Of a stretch of DNA of 64,000 nt, positions 34,568 to 43,188 are shown piece after piece. Origin of the DNA: Pseudomonas orientalis (lineage in GTDB: Bacteria > Pseudomonadota > Gammaproteobacteria > Pseudomonadales > Pseudomonadaceae). The translations under genes and the position numbers were made by a program. The DNA is taken from the NCBI RefSeq assembly GCF_022807995.1, contig NZ_CP094351.1, positions 5,441,501 to 5,505,500 on the forward strand. The letters run 5' to 3'. A model generated the notes under the pieces. The model was not told the origin of the DNA and ran no database searches. It worked only from the letters and a program-made list of their open reading frames with translations. Numbering within the stretch: position 1 is the first letter of the stretch; every line of letters begins with the position of its first letter.

Positions 34568-35380
34568 TTAAAGCGCGGCGTTCTTCAGCGGTTGCGGACG
34601 GTTGTACGCCCACCACAACAGGCCCAGGCCCGCCAGGATCATCGGAATGCTGAGGACCTGCCCCATGGTCAGCCAGCCCCACGCCAGGTAGCCCAACTGC
34701 GCATCCGGCACCCGCACGAACTCGACGATAAAGCGGAAGATCCCGTAGAACAGCGCGAACATCCCGGAAACCGCCATGGTTGGGCGCGGTTTGCGCGAGA
34801 AGAGGTAGAGGATGAGGAACAGTGCCACACCTTCCAGGGCGAATTGGTACAGCTGCGACGGATGGCGCGGCAGTTGCGCCGGGTCGCTGAACGGCGGGAA
34901 CACCATGGCCCACGGCACGTCGGTGGGCTTGCCCCACAGCTCGGCGTTGATGAAGTTGCCGATGCGCCCGGCGCCCAGACCGATGGGCACGAAGGGTGCA
35001 ACGAAGTCCATCAACTGGAAGAACGACTTGCCGTTGCGCCGGCCAAACCACCAGGCGGCGATCATCACGCCGACAAAGCCGCCATGGAACGCCATTCCGC
35101 CCTTCCACACTTCGAAGATCAGCGTCGGGTTGGCGATATACGCCGACAAATCGTAAAACAGCACATACCCCAGGCGCCCGCCGACAATTACCCCCATCGA
35201 CATCCAGAACACCATGTCGGAGAGTTTCTCCTTGGTCCAGGTCGGGTCGAAACGGTTCAGGCGCCGGGAAGCCAGCAGCCAGGCACCGCCGATGCCGATC
35301 AGGTACATCAACCCGTACCAATGGATTTTCAGCGGACCGATGGCCAGGGCCACCGGGTCGATCTGCGGGTAAGGCAGCAT
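34568..35380 (-). CDS. lgt: Prolipoprotein diacylglyceryl transferase
   Basis: This 270-residue inner-membrane enzyme attaches diacylglycerol to the lipobox cysteine. Seven hydrophobic segments are visible. The signature GLGAGRIGNFINAELWG and the motifs MAFHGGFVGV and RHPSQLYQ are present. It is first of the lgt-thyA pair and divergent from the NRDE gene across 216 bp. Confidence 0.96.
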   Translation of the reverse strand: MLPYPQIDPVALAIGPLKIHWYGLMYLIGIGGAWLLASRRLNRFDPTWTKEKLSDMVFWMSMGVIVGGRLGYVLFYDLSAYIANPTLIFEVWKGGMAFHGGFVGVMIAAWWFGRRNGKSFFQLMDFVAPFVPIGLGAGRIGNFINAELWGKPTDVPWAMVFPPFSDPAQLPRHPSQLYQFALEGVALFLILYLFSRKPRPTMAVSGMFALFYGIFRFIVEFVRVPDAQLGYLAWGWLTMGQVLSIPMILAGLGLLWWAYNRPQPLKNAAL

Positions 35381-35596
35381 TGCGACTCCTCGTTAAACAT
35401 TTAGTCATGACGCACCGGACCATGCCGATGCGCGATTAAGCCTGCGTTACAGCTGCGAGATCAAATTAAGAAGTTCACATACACACCAAACAGCCCGGCA
35501 TGTTAACGGATGGAAGGTGCGCGGCCCAACTTCGTTGCGATGGAACGCCTGCGGTTGTGTGGGTAGAGTGGAGAAAAACACACAAGGGATCGCCCG

Positions 35597-36343
35597 ATGT
35601 GCCTGATTGTTTTCGCCTGGCGGCCGGGCCACGCCCAGCCGCTGATCGTCGCGGCCAACCGCGATGAGTTCTACGCCCGGCCCAGCCTGCCCCTGGCGCA
35701 ATGGCCGGATGCGCCCCAGGTCTACGCCGGCCGCGACCAGGAAGCCGGCGGCACCTGGCTGGGGGTCAACGCCGATGGACGCTTTGCCGCGCTGACCAAC
35801 ATTCGCGACCCGCACCAGCCACCGTCGCGTAAATCCCGTGGTGAGCTGGTGGCACGCTTTCTCAGCGGTTCGCTGCCAGTTGGCGATTATCTGGCGGACG
35901 TTAACGGACGTTCAATTGAATATGCCGGATTCAACCTGCTGGTGGGCACACCGGAAGAGCTGTGGCATTACAACGCCAACGACACCGAGCCGACGCGCTT
36001 GAAGGCAGGCGTTTATGGATTATCCAATGCAGGACTGGATACGCCCTGGCCGAAGTTGCTCAAGGCCAGGGCGGCCCTCGCAGACATCCTCGACGATCCG
36101 CAGCCGCAGGCGTTGCTGGAGATTTTGAGCGACCCGCAGACCGCACCGTTTGCCGAGCTGCCGGATACCGGCGTCGGCCTGGCGACCGAGAGCCTGCTGT
36201 CGAGTGTATTTATCGCCAGCCCCAGCTACGGAACGCGGGCAAGCACGGCGCTGATTGTGAATGCCGACGGCACGCGGCGGATGGTGGAGCGCAGTTTCGG
36301 GCCGCAGGGTGGCCGGTTGGGCGAGGTCGAACTCAATTTCTGA
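35597..36343 (+). CDS. NRDE family protein (TANGO2-like)
   Basis: This 248-residue protein begins MCLIVFAW and contains the family-naming motif NRDE (VAANRDEFYARPS) and GGTWLGVNADGRFAALTN. Cys2 may become an N-terminal nucleophile after Met removal, as proposed for this Ntn-like fold. The related eukaryotic TANGO2 is linked to haem or lipid handling; the bacterial role is not established. Confidence 0.85.
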   Translation: MCLIVFAWRPGHAQPLIVAANRDEFYARPSLPLAQWPDAPQVYAGRDQEAGGTWLGVNADGRFAALTNIRDPHQPPSRKSRGELVARFLSGSLPVGDYLADVNGRSIEYAGFNLLVGTPEELWHYNANDTEPTRLKAGVYGLSNAGLDTPWPKLLKARAALADILDDPQPQALLEILSDPQTAPFAELPDTGVGLATESLLSSVFIASPSYGTRASTALIVNADGTRRMVERSFGPQGGRLGEVELNF

Positions 36344-36360
36344 ATACACTGAAAATCAAA

Positions 36361-36449
36361 TGTGGGAGGGGGCTTGCCCCCGATTGCGATCTGTCAGTTA
36401 AAACCCTTCTGACTGACACTCCGCTATCGGGGGCAAGCCCCCTCCCACA
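36361..36449. repeat. Canonical REPIN, 89 bp
   Basis: 24-bp arms around a 41-bp spacer, between convergent NRDE and ptsP genes. Confidence 0.88.
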
Positions 36450-36469
36450 TTTTTGATCAGCGCATGTCT

Positions 36470-38749
36470 CTAGAGAGTCTTGGCAGAAGCCGGATTGATC
36501 ATCCGCGTCAGCCCCAAGTTCTTCAGCGCCAATTGCAGCGAGCTGTGGATAACTTGCGGGTTGTCGATAGTCATCAACTCGGCCAGCAAATCCTTGGCCA
36601 TGCTCAATTCAACCTGGCGCAGCATCCACTTCACTTTCGGCAAGTTAGTGGCGTTCATCGACAGGCTGTCAAAACCCATCGCCATCAACAGCACCGCCGC
36701 TGCCGGGTCGCCAGCCATTTCCCCGCAGATACTCACCGGCTTGCCTTCGGCATGGGCGTCGCGCACCACGTGTTGCAGCGCCTGCAGCACGGCCGGGTGC
36801 AGGTAGTCGTACAGGTCGGCGACCCTTGGGTTGTTGCGGTCCACGGCCAACAAGTATTGCGTCAGGTCGTTGGAGCCCACGGACAGGAAGTCCACCTGCC
36901 GCGCCAGCTCCTTGGCCTGGTACACCGCCGCCGGAATTTCGATCATCACGCCAATCGGCGGCATCGGCACGTCGGCGCCTTCGTCGCGCACTTCGCCCCA
37001 GGCGCGGTGGATCAGGTGCAGGGCTTCTTCCAGCTCGTGGGTGCCGGAGATCATCGGCAGCAGGATGCGCAGGTTGTTCAGGCCTTCGCTGGCCTTGAGC
37101 ATGGCGCGGGTCTGCACCAGGAAGATTTCAGGATGGTCGAGGGTGACGCGAATACCGCGCCAGCCGAGGAAAGGGTTGTCTTCCTTGATCGGGAAATACG
37201 ACAGTGACTTGTCGCCGCCGATATCCAGGCTGCGCATGGTCACCGGCAACGGGTGGAAGGCCTGCAGTTGCTCGCGATAAATCGCCAGCTGCTCCTTCTC
37301 ACTCGGGAAACGCTGGTTGATCATGAACGGCACTTCGGTGCGGTACAGCCCTACCCCTTCGGCGCCGCGCTGTTGCGCACGGGCCACATCGGCCAGCAGG
37401 CCGGTATTGACCAGCAGCGGCACGCGGTGGCCGTCGAGGGTCACGCACGGCAGTTCGCGCAGCGAGTCCAGGCCCAGCGCCAGCTGTTTCTCTTCCTCGA
37501 CCACTTCGGCGTATTGCTTGCGCAGCAATTCGCTGGGGTTGGTAAAGACTTCGCCGCGATGGCCATCGACGATCATGTCGATACCATCCACTTTGGAATA
37601 CGGCAGGTCCACCAGGCCCATCACCGTCGGGATACCCATGGCCCGGGCCAGGATCGCCACGTGGGAGTTGCCCGAACCCAATACCGAGACCAGGCCCACC
37701 AGTTTGCCCTCAGGCACTTCGCCAAGCATGGTGGCGGTCAGTTCTTCGCTGATCAGGATGGTGTTGTCGGGGTAGACCAGGTTGGTGGTGCGGTCTTCCT
37801 GCAGGTAAGCGAGCAGACGGCGACCGAGGTCACGTACATCCGAGGCACGTTCGCGCAGGTAGGCGTCGTCCATCATTTCGAAACGGTTGACGTGATCGGT
37901 GACCACCTGGCGCAGTGCACCCTGGGCCCACTGGCCGGTCTTGATCACGGTCTTGACTTCGTTACCCAGGGACGCGTCGTCCAGCATCATCTGGTAGACG
38001 TCGAACAGCGCACGCTCTTCGGGGCGCAACTGGGTCGCCAGCTTGGTCGACAGGTTGCGCATGTCGGCGCGCACGCCTTCCAGGGCGGTCTTGAACAGTT
38101 TGATTTCAGCGTCGATGTCATTGACGGTCTTGTCCGGCACCACGTCGAGGTCGGCCGGAGGCAGCATGACCACGGCGGTACCGACGGCGGCACCCGGTGA
38201 GCCCGGCACGCCGACGAACTTGGCTTCCTGGATGCCCTTGCCCTGGCGGCCCAGGCCGCGAATCGAGCCGGTGGCTTCGGCGTGGGCGATCACTCCGGCG
38301 AGCTGCGCGCTCATGGTCACCAGGAAGGCTTCTTCACCTTCGTCGAACTGACGGCGTTCTTTCTGCTGGATGACCAGCACGCCGACGACGCGGCGGTGGT
38401 GAATGATCGGTGCGCCGAGGAACGAGGCGTAGCGCTCTTCGCCGGTTTCGGCAAAGTAGCGATAACGCGGGTGGTCGGCCGCGTGTTCAAGGTTCAGGGG
38501 TTCTTCACGCGTCCCCACCAGGCCCACGAGACCTTCATTGGGCGCCATGCTGACCTTGCCGATGGAGCGCTTGTTCAAGCCCTCCGTGGCCATCAGCACA
38601 AAACGGTTGGTCTCGGGGTCCAGCAGGTAAACCGAGCAGACCTGGCTGCCCATGGCTTCCTTGACGCGCAACACAATAATCCCCAACGCCGCCTTGAGAT
38701 CCTTGGCGGAGTTAACTTCCTGGACGATCTTGCGCAGCGTATTGAGCAT
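36470..38749 (-). CDS. ptsP: Phosphoenolpyruvate-protein phosphotransferase PtsP (EI-Ntr)
   Basis: This 759-residue first enzyme of the nitrogen-related PTS has an N-terminal GAF domain (residues about 15-160), then the EI N-terminal domain with the phosphoryl-histidine loop GSGNSHVAILARAMGIPTVMG (in part), and the PEP-binding barrel (SNDLTQYLLAVDRNNP). It passes phosphate to NPr and IIA-Ntr, controlling potassium, nitrogen and polymer metabolism. It lies 22 bp after rppH on the same strand, the usual pairing. The ATG at 38749 gives MLNTLRKIVQEVN, the standard start. Confidence 0.96.
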   Translation of the reverse strand: MLNTLRKIVQEVNSAKDLKAALGIIVLRVKEAMGSQVCSVYLLDPETNRFVLMATEGLNKRSIGKVSMAPNEGLVGLVGTREEPLNLEHAADHPRYRYFAETGEERYASFLGAPIIHHRRVVGVLVIQQKERRQFDEGEEAFLVTMSAQLAGVIAHAEATGSIRGLGRQGKGIQEAKFVGVPGSPGAAVGTAVVMLPPADLDVVPDKTVNDIDAEIKLFKTALEGVRADMRNLSTKLATQLRPEERALFDVYQMMLDDASLGNEVKTVIKTGQWAQGALRQVVTDHVNRFEMMDDAYLRERASDVRDLGRRLLAYLQEDRTTNLVYPDNTILISEELTATMLGEVPEGKLVGLVSVLGSGNSHVAILARAMGIPTVMGLVDLPYSKVDGIDMIVDGHRGEVFTNPSELLRKQYAEVVEEEKQLALGLDSLRELPCVTLDGHRVPLLVNTGLLADVARAQQRGAEGVGLYRTEVPFMINQRFPSEKEQLAIYREQLQAFHPLPVTMRSLDIGGDKSLSYFPIKEDNPFLGWRGIRVTLDHPEIFLVQTRAMLKASEGLNNLRILLPMISGTHELEEALHLIHRAWGEVRDEGADVPMPPIGVMIEIPAAVYQAKELARQVDFLSVGSNDLTQYLLAVDRNNPRVADLYDYLHPAVLQALQHVVRDAHAEGKPVSICGEMAGDPAAAVLLMAMGFDSLSMNATNLPKVKWMLRQVELSMAKDLLAELMTIDNPQVIHSSLQLALKNLGLTRMINPASAKTL

Positions 38750-38771
38750 GGCTCGGGGTCGAACTCCGTCG

Positions 38772-39251
38772 TCAGTCGCGCGATAAAAGGCGCGGGGCAA
38801 GCTCTTTGAGCGCGCGACGATAAACCTCGCGCTTGAATGTCACCACCTGGCCCAACGGATACCAATAACTGACCCAGCGCCAGCCATCGAACTCCGGTTT
38901 ACCGGTCAAATCCATCCGCACCCGCTGCTCATTGGAGATCAGGCGCAGGAGAAACCATTTCTGCTTCTGGCCGATACACAGCGGCTGGCTGTGGGTACGC
39001 ACCAGGCGTTGCGGCAAACGATAGCGCAACCAGCCACGGGTACAGGCCAGAATCTGCACATCTTCGCGCTCAAGGCCGACTTCTTCGTTCAACTCACGGT
39101 ACAAGGCGTCTTCAGGGGTTTCGTCGGGGTTGATCCCACCTTGAGGAAACTGCCAGGCATCTTGGTTGATTCGGCGAGCCCATAGCACCTGTCCGGCATC
39201 ATTCGTAAGAATAATCCCGACATTAGGACGGAAACCATCGGGGTCGATCAC
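38772..39251 (-). CDS. rppH: RNA pyrophosphohydrolase RppH
   Basis: This 159-residue Nudix hydrolase removes pyrophosphate from mRNA 5' ends and triggers decay. The Nudix box GGINPDETPEDALYRELNEE runs into VGLE and is complete. The GTG at 39251 gives VIDPDGFRPNVGIIL, which aligns exactly with the E. coli N terminus; the longer ATG frame at 39311 adds 20 residues with no counterpart. Cotranscribed with ptsP. Confidence 0.94.
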   Translation of the reverse strand: MIDPDGFRPNVGIILTNDAGQVLWARRINQDAWQFPQGGINPDETPEDALYRELNEEVGLEREDVQILACTRGWLRYRLPQRLVRTHSQPLCIGQKQKWFLLRLISNEQRVRMDLTGKPEFDGWRWVSYWYPLGQVVTFKREVYRRALKELAPRLLSRD

Positions 39252-39394
39252 GGCAACAACCTCGCAAACGCATATCGTCGCATTGTTCCACAAAGCTTCC
39301 TCCAGCGGCAACGAGGCTTCTTACCTTATGTGCACTCTTGTGAAAAGACCGTATTCTGGACGCCTTTTTACAGACTTTTCAGCGAGTAACCGCA

Positions 39395-40051
39395 ATGCGC
39401 CTGGCTTTATTCGACTTGGACAATACCCTTCTGGGCGGTGACAGCGACCACGCCTGGGGCGATTACCTGTGTGAGCGAGGAATTCTCGACGCGCTGGCCT
39501 ACAAGGCTCGTAACGACGAGTTCTACCAGGACTACCTGGCCGGCACGCTGGACAACGCCGCCTACCTGAACTTCTGCCTGGAAATCCTCGGTCGCACCGA
39601 GATGGCTCAGCTGGACGAATGGCACAACGACTATATGCGCGACTGCATCGAGCCGATCATGCTGCCGAGGGCCGTTGAACTGCTGGCCAAACACCGCGCC
39701 GCCGGCGACAAGCTGGTGATCATCACCGCCACCAACCGTTTCGTCACCGCGCCGATTGCCGCACGCCTGGGCGTTGACACCCTGATCGCCACCGAGTGCG
39801 AGATGGAAAATGGCCGCTACACCGGACGCAGCACCGATGTGCCGTGCTTTCGCGAAGGCAAGGTGACGCGCTTGAACCGGTGGCTGGAAGAGACCGGGTA
39901 TAGCCTGCAAGACAGCTACTTCTATAGCGACTCGATGAATGACTTGCCGTTGCTGGAGCAGGTGACGCATCCGGTGGCGGTGGATCCGGATCCCAATTTG
40001 CGGGCTGAGGCTGAACGGCGCGGCTGGCCGGTGATTACCCTGCGCAGCTGA
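39395..40051 (+). CDS. HAD-IB family phosphatase
   Basis: This 218-residue cytoplasmic HAD hydrolase has nucleophile motif DLDNTLLGGDSD at residues 7-18, motif II (IITATNRFVTAPIA) and motif IV (FYSDSMNDLPLLE). It belongs to the SerB-like subclass IB. The corresponding gene of pseudomonads (PA0335 type) has been proposed as histidinol-phosphate phosphatase; I cannot confirm that from sequence. It is divergent from rppH. Confidence 0.85.
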   Translation: MRLALFDLDNTLLGGDSDHAWGDYLCERGILDALAYKARNDEFYQDYLAGTLDNAAYLNFCLEILGRTEMAQLDEWHNDYMRDCIEPIMLPRAVELLAKHRAAGDKLVIITATNRFVTAPIAARLGVDTLIATECEMENGRYTGRSTDVPCFREGKVTRLNRWLEETGYSLQDSYFYSDSMNDLPLLEQVTHPVAVDPDPNLRAEAERRGWPVITLRS

Positions 40052-40058
40052 TAAAGCT

Positions 40059-40124
40059 ATCGGGGGCAAGACCCCTCCCACACTTGGAATGTATTTCAAA
40101 TGTGGGAGGGGGCTTGCCCCCGAT
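40059..40124. repeat. Inverted-arrangement REP pair, shortest copy
   Basis: 66 bp, GTGGG ends facing inward; the left arm has one mismatch (CAAGACCCC for CAAGCCCCC). It lies between convergent HAD and DUF2269 genes. Confidence 0.77.
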
Positions 40125-40146
40125 GCAGACAACTCGGTCTCAAGCC

Positions 40147-40560
40147 CTAAACCGGCTTGGCCCCCATCAACCCCGCAATCGCCACAAACCCCGCCAGGCT
40201 GACCACCGCCAGCACCAAGGTGAAATTCAAGCTGCCGCCCTCGCCTCGACGCAACCGATTAAGCCGCGCCACCAGCCAGAACCAGGCCAACGCCGCCACC
40301 GTATAGAGAATGCTGGAACCCAGAATCCAGGTTTGCCCCAGCGGCCAGCCGGTCAGGTGCACCAGCCACCAACCGGTGAACGGCATGCTGACCAGGCAAA
40401 TACCCATCAGCAGCCACACGAAGGCCCACGGCCGTTGCACAGTCACCGCAGGCCCGGCGCTGCGCTTGCGCCAGGCCAGGAGCGCCAGGCCGAGGCCGCT
40501 GAGCAGCAGCAACACGGTGGCGGCGATGTGGATAACCTTGAGGGTGGTCAGCGTTTCCAT
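40147..40560 (-). CDS. DUF2269 family membrane protein
   Basis: This 137-residue protein has four hydrophobic helices (about residues 5-27, 47-65, 75-97 and 113-132). Sequence and size fit the DUF2269 integral membrane family. The function is unknown. It lies 40 bp downstream of ilvA on the same strand and may be cotranscribed. Confidence 0.72.
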   Translation of the reverse strand: METLTTLKVIHIAATVLLLLSGLGLALLAWRKRSAGPAVTVQRPWAFVWLLMGICLVSMPFTGWWLVHLTGWPLGQTWILGSSILYTVAALAWFWLVARLNRLRRGEGGSLNFTLVLAVVSLAGFVAIAGLMGAKPV

Positions 40561-40600
40561 AGTCTCGATTCCTTGAAGGCCGCTCAGTCAGTTTAGTCGC

Positions 40601-42115
40601 TCAACCGAGGAACAACTGGTAGGCCGGGTTTTCGCTTTCATCCCAGTACGGGTAGCCGATCTCGGCAAGGGCGGCCGGTACCAGGTGGCGCTCGTCCGCC
40701 GGCACTTGCAGGCCGGCGACCACACGGCCATCAGCCGCGCCGTGGTTGCGGTAGTGGAACATCGAGATGTTCCAGCGCCCGCCCAACTTGTGCAGGAAGT
40801 TGAACAATGCGCCCGGACGCTCCGGGAACTCAAAACGAAACACCAACTCGTCGCTGACCTTGGCCGCATGCCCGCCGACCATATGGCGAATGTGCAACTT
40901 GGCCAATTCGTTTTCGGTCAGGTCCAGCACCGGGAAACCCTGGCCCGTGAGGCTGGCGATCAACGCACTGCGCGGGTCGTTTTCCGGGTGGGTCTGCACG
41001 CCGACGAAGATGTGCGCCTCGCTGCCGGTGTGATAGCGGTAGTTGAACTCGGTAATCTGGCGCTTGCCCACCGCTTCGCAGAAGGCCTTGAAGCTGCCCG
41101 GCTTCTCGGGAATGGTCACGGCGATGATGGCTTCGCGGCCCTCACCCAGTTCGGCACGTTCGGCTACATGGCGCAGGCGGTCGAAGTTGACGTTGGCGCC
41201 CGAATCGATGGCGACGAAGGTCTGGCCGCTGACGCCACGGGTCTCCACGTATTTCTTGATCCCGGCCACGCCCAAGGCACCGGCCGGTTCGGTGATGGAG
41301 CGGGTGTCGTCGTAGATGTCCTTGATCGCCGCACAGATTTCATCGGTGCTGACGGTGATCACTTCGTCCACATAGTCTTTGCAGATGTCGAAGGTGTGCA
41401 GGCCGATCTGCGCCACCGCCACGCCATCGGCGAAGATGCCCACGGTGGGCAACACCACGCGCTCACCCGCCGCCATCGCCGCTTGCAGGCAGTTGGAGTC
41501 GTCCGGCTCGACGCCGATGATCTTGATCTCCGGGCGCAGGTATTTCACGTACGCCGCAATACCGGCGATCAGCCCGCCGCCGCCCACCGGCACGAAGATC
41601 GCATCCAGCGGCCCGGGGTGCTGGCGCAGGATTTCCATCGCCACGGTGCCCTGCCCGGCAATGGTGTGCGGATCATCGTAGGGGTGAATGTAGACGTAGC
41701 CTTTTTCGTCGACCAGCTTGAGCGAGTAGGCCAGCGCTTCCGGGAAGGAGTCGCCGTGCAATACCACTTTACCGCCACGGGAGCGCACGCCTTCGACCTT
41801 GATCTCCGGCGTGGTCTTGGGCATCACGATAGTGGCCTTGACCCCCAGCACCTTGGCCGCCAGCGCAAGGCCCTGGGCGTGGTTGCCCGCCGAGGCAGTG
41901 ACCACGCCACGTGCGCGCTCTTCTGCGCTGAGCTGGGTCAGTTTGTTGTAGGCGCCGCGAATCTTGAACGAGAACACCGGCTGCAAGTCTTCGCGCTTGA
42001 GCCAAATCTGATTGCCCAGCCGCTCGGAAAGCTGGCGGGCAGTCTGCAAGGGTGTTTCTACGGCAACGTCGTAAACGCGCGAGGTGAGGATCTTTTTGAC
42101 GTAGTGTTCAAGCAT
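40601..42115 (-). CDS. ilvA: Threonine ammonia-lyase, biosynthetic
   Basis: This 504-residue PLP enzyme forms 2-ketobutyrate for isoleucine. The PLP lysine lies in FSFKIRGAYNK and the glycine-rich loop is VGGGGLIAGIA. The C-terminal third holds two ACT-like regulatory domains (starting near EGREAIIAVTIPEKPGSF, and FRFEFPERPGALFNFL), as in the isoleucine-inhibited biosynthetic form. The ATG at 42115 is preferred over an upstream start. It is divergent from rpiA. Confidence 0.96.
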   Translation of the reverse strand: MLEHYVKKILTSRVYDVAVETPLQTARQLSERLGNQIWLKREDLQPVFSFKIRGAYNKLTQLSAEERARGVVTASAGNHAQGLALAAKVLGVKATIVMPKTTPEIKVEGVRSRGGKVVLHGDSFPEALAYSLKLVDEKGYVYIHPYDDPHTIAGQGTVAMEILRQHPGPLDAIFVPVGGGGLIAGIAAYVKYLRPEIKIIGVEPDDSNCLQAAMAAGERVVLPTVGIFADGVAVAQIGLHTFDICKDYVDEVITVSTDEICAAIKDIYDDTRSITEPAGALGVAGIKKYVETRGVSGQTFVAIDSGANVNFDRLRHVAERAELGEGREAIIAVTIPEKPGSFKAFCEAVGKRQITEFNYRYHTGSEAHIFVGVQTHPENDPRSALIASLTGQGFPVLDLTENELAKLHIRHMVGGHAAKVSDELVFRFEFPERPGALFNFLHKLGGRWNISMFHYRNHGAADGRVVAGLQVPADERHLVPAALAEIGYPYWDESENPAYQLFLG

Positions 42116-42252
42116 CGGCAGGCATCTACTTCGGGGGTTGGGCAGGACCACGGAGTCTAACCCGGCTTTTGGCCGGGAGACCACACGAATCCCAAGGTTT
42201 GTTGGGGTATACTCGCCGCCCTCGATAACTCCCCGCCCGCTCCGGAGCCCGC

Positions 42253-42924
42253 ATGACCCAGGATCAACTCAAACAGGCAGTGGCCCAGGCCGCCGTCGAT
42301 TTAATCCTTCCCAAACTCGACGACAAGAGCGTCGTCGGTGTGGGCACCGGCTCCACCGCCAACTGCTTTATCGATGCGCTGGCCCTGCACAAAGGCGCGT
42401 TCGATGGCGCGGTGGCCAGCTCCGAAGCGACCGCCGCACGCCTTAAAGGCCACGGCATTCCGGTGTACGAGCTCAACACCGTGAGCGACCTGGAGTTCTA
42501 CATCGACGGCGCGGACGAAAGCGATGAACACCTGAACCTGATCAAGGGCGGCGGCGCAGCCCTGACCCGCGAGAAGATCGTCGCGGCGGTGGCCAAGACC
42601 TTCATCTGCATCGCCGACGCCAGCAAGCTGGTGCCGGTACTCGGCGCGTTCCCGCTGCCGGTGGAAGTCATCCCGATGGCCCGCAGCCACGTGGCCCGCG
42701 AGCTGGTGAAACTGGGCGGCGACCCGGTGTACCGCGAAGGCGTGTTGACCGACAACGGCAACATCATCCTTGATGTGTTCAACATGCAGATCACCAACCC
42801 GGTTGAGCTGGAGACGCAGATCAATGCCATCGTCGGCGTGGTCACCAACGGCCTGTTCGCCGCGCGCCCGGCGGATGTGTTGTTGTTGGGCACCCCGGAA
42901 GGTGTAAAAACCCTCAAGGCCTAA
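42253..42924 (+). CDS. rpiA: Ribose-5-phosphate isomerase A
   Basis: This 223-residue enzyme interconverts ribose 5-phosphate and ribulose 5-phosphate. GVGTGSTANCFIDAL, the catalytic region DGADESDEHLNLIKGGGAAL (in part) and the REKIVA lysine are present. The start is well placed after CCGGAGCCCGC. Divergent from ilvA, with 137 bp shared as promoter region. Confidence 0.98.
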   Translation: MTQDQLKQAVAQAAVDLILPKLDDKSVVGVGTGSTANCFIDALALHKGAFDGAVASSEATAARLKGHGIPVYELNTVSDLEFYIDGADESDEHLNLIKGGGAALTREKIVAAVAKTFICIADASKLVPVLGAFPLPVEVIPMARSHVARELVKLGGDPVYREGVLTDNGNIILDVFNMQITNPVELETQINAIVGVVTNGLFAARPADVLLLGTPEGVKTLKA

Positions 42925-42955
42925 AAGCACCGCAGTTCCAATGTGGAAACTCTAA

Positions 42956-43044
42956 TGTGGGAGGGGGCTTGCCCCCGACAGCGGTATATCAGTACCCGAT
43001 AGGCTGACTGACACACTGCAATCGGGGGCAAGCCCCCTCCCACA
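42956..43044. repeat. Canonical REPIN, 89 bp
   Basis: 24-bp arms around a 41-bp spacer, between rpiA and the autotransporter gene on the same strand. Confidence 0.88.
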
Positions 43045-43188
43045 TTTGGTATGTGCTCCACGCTGGATTTATGTAACAAAAACACTACCTTTCGCAGCAC
43101 TCCTCGCCAAAACCGTGCGCTCCGTCACGGCAGACACCTCCCTTCCTGGTATCCAATCCGTTACAAATTACACCTCAAGGAAGACCCT

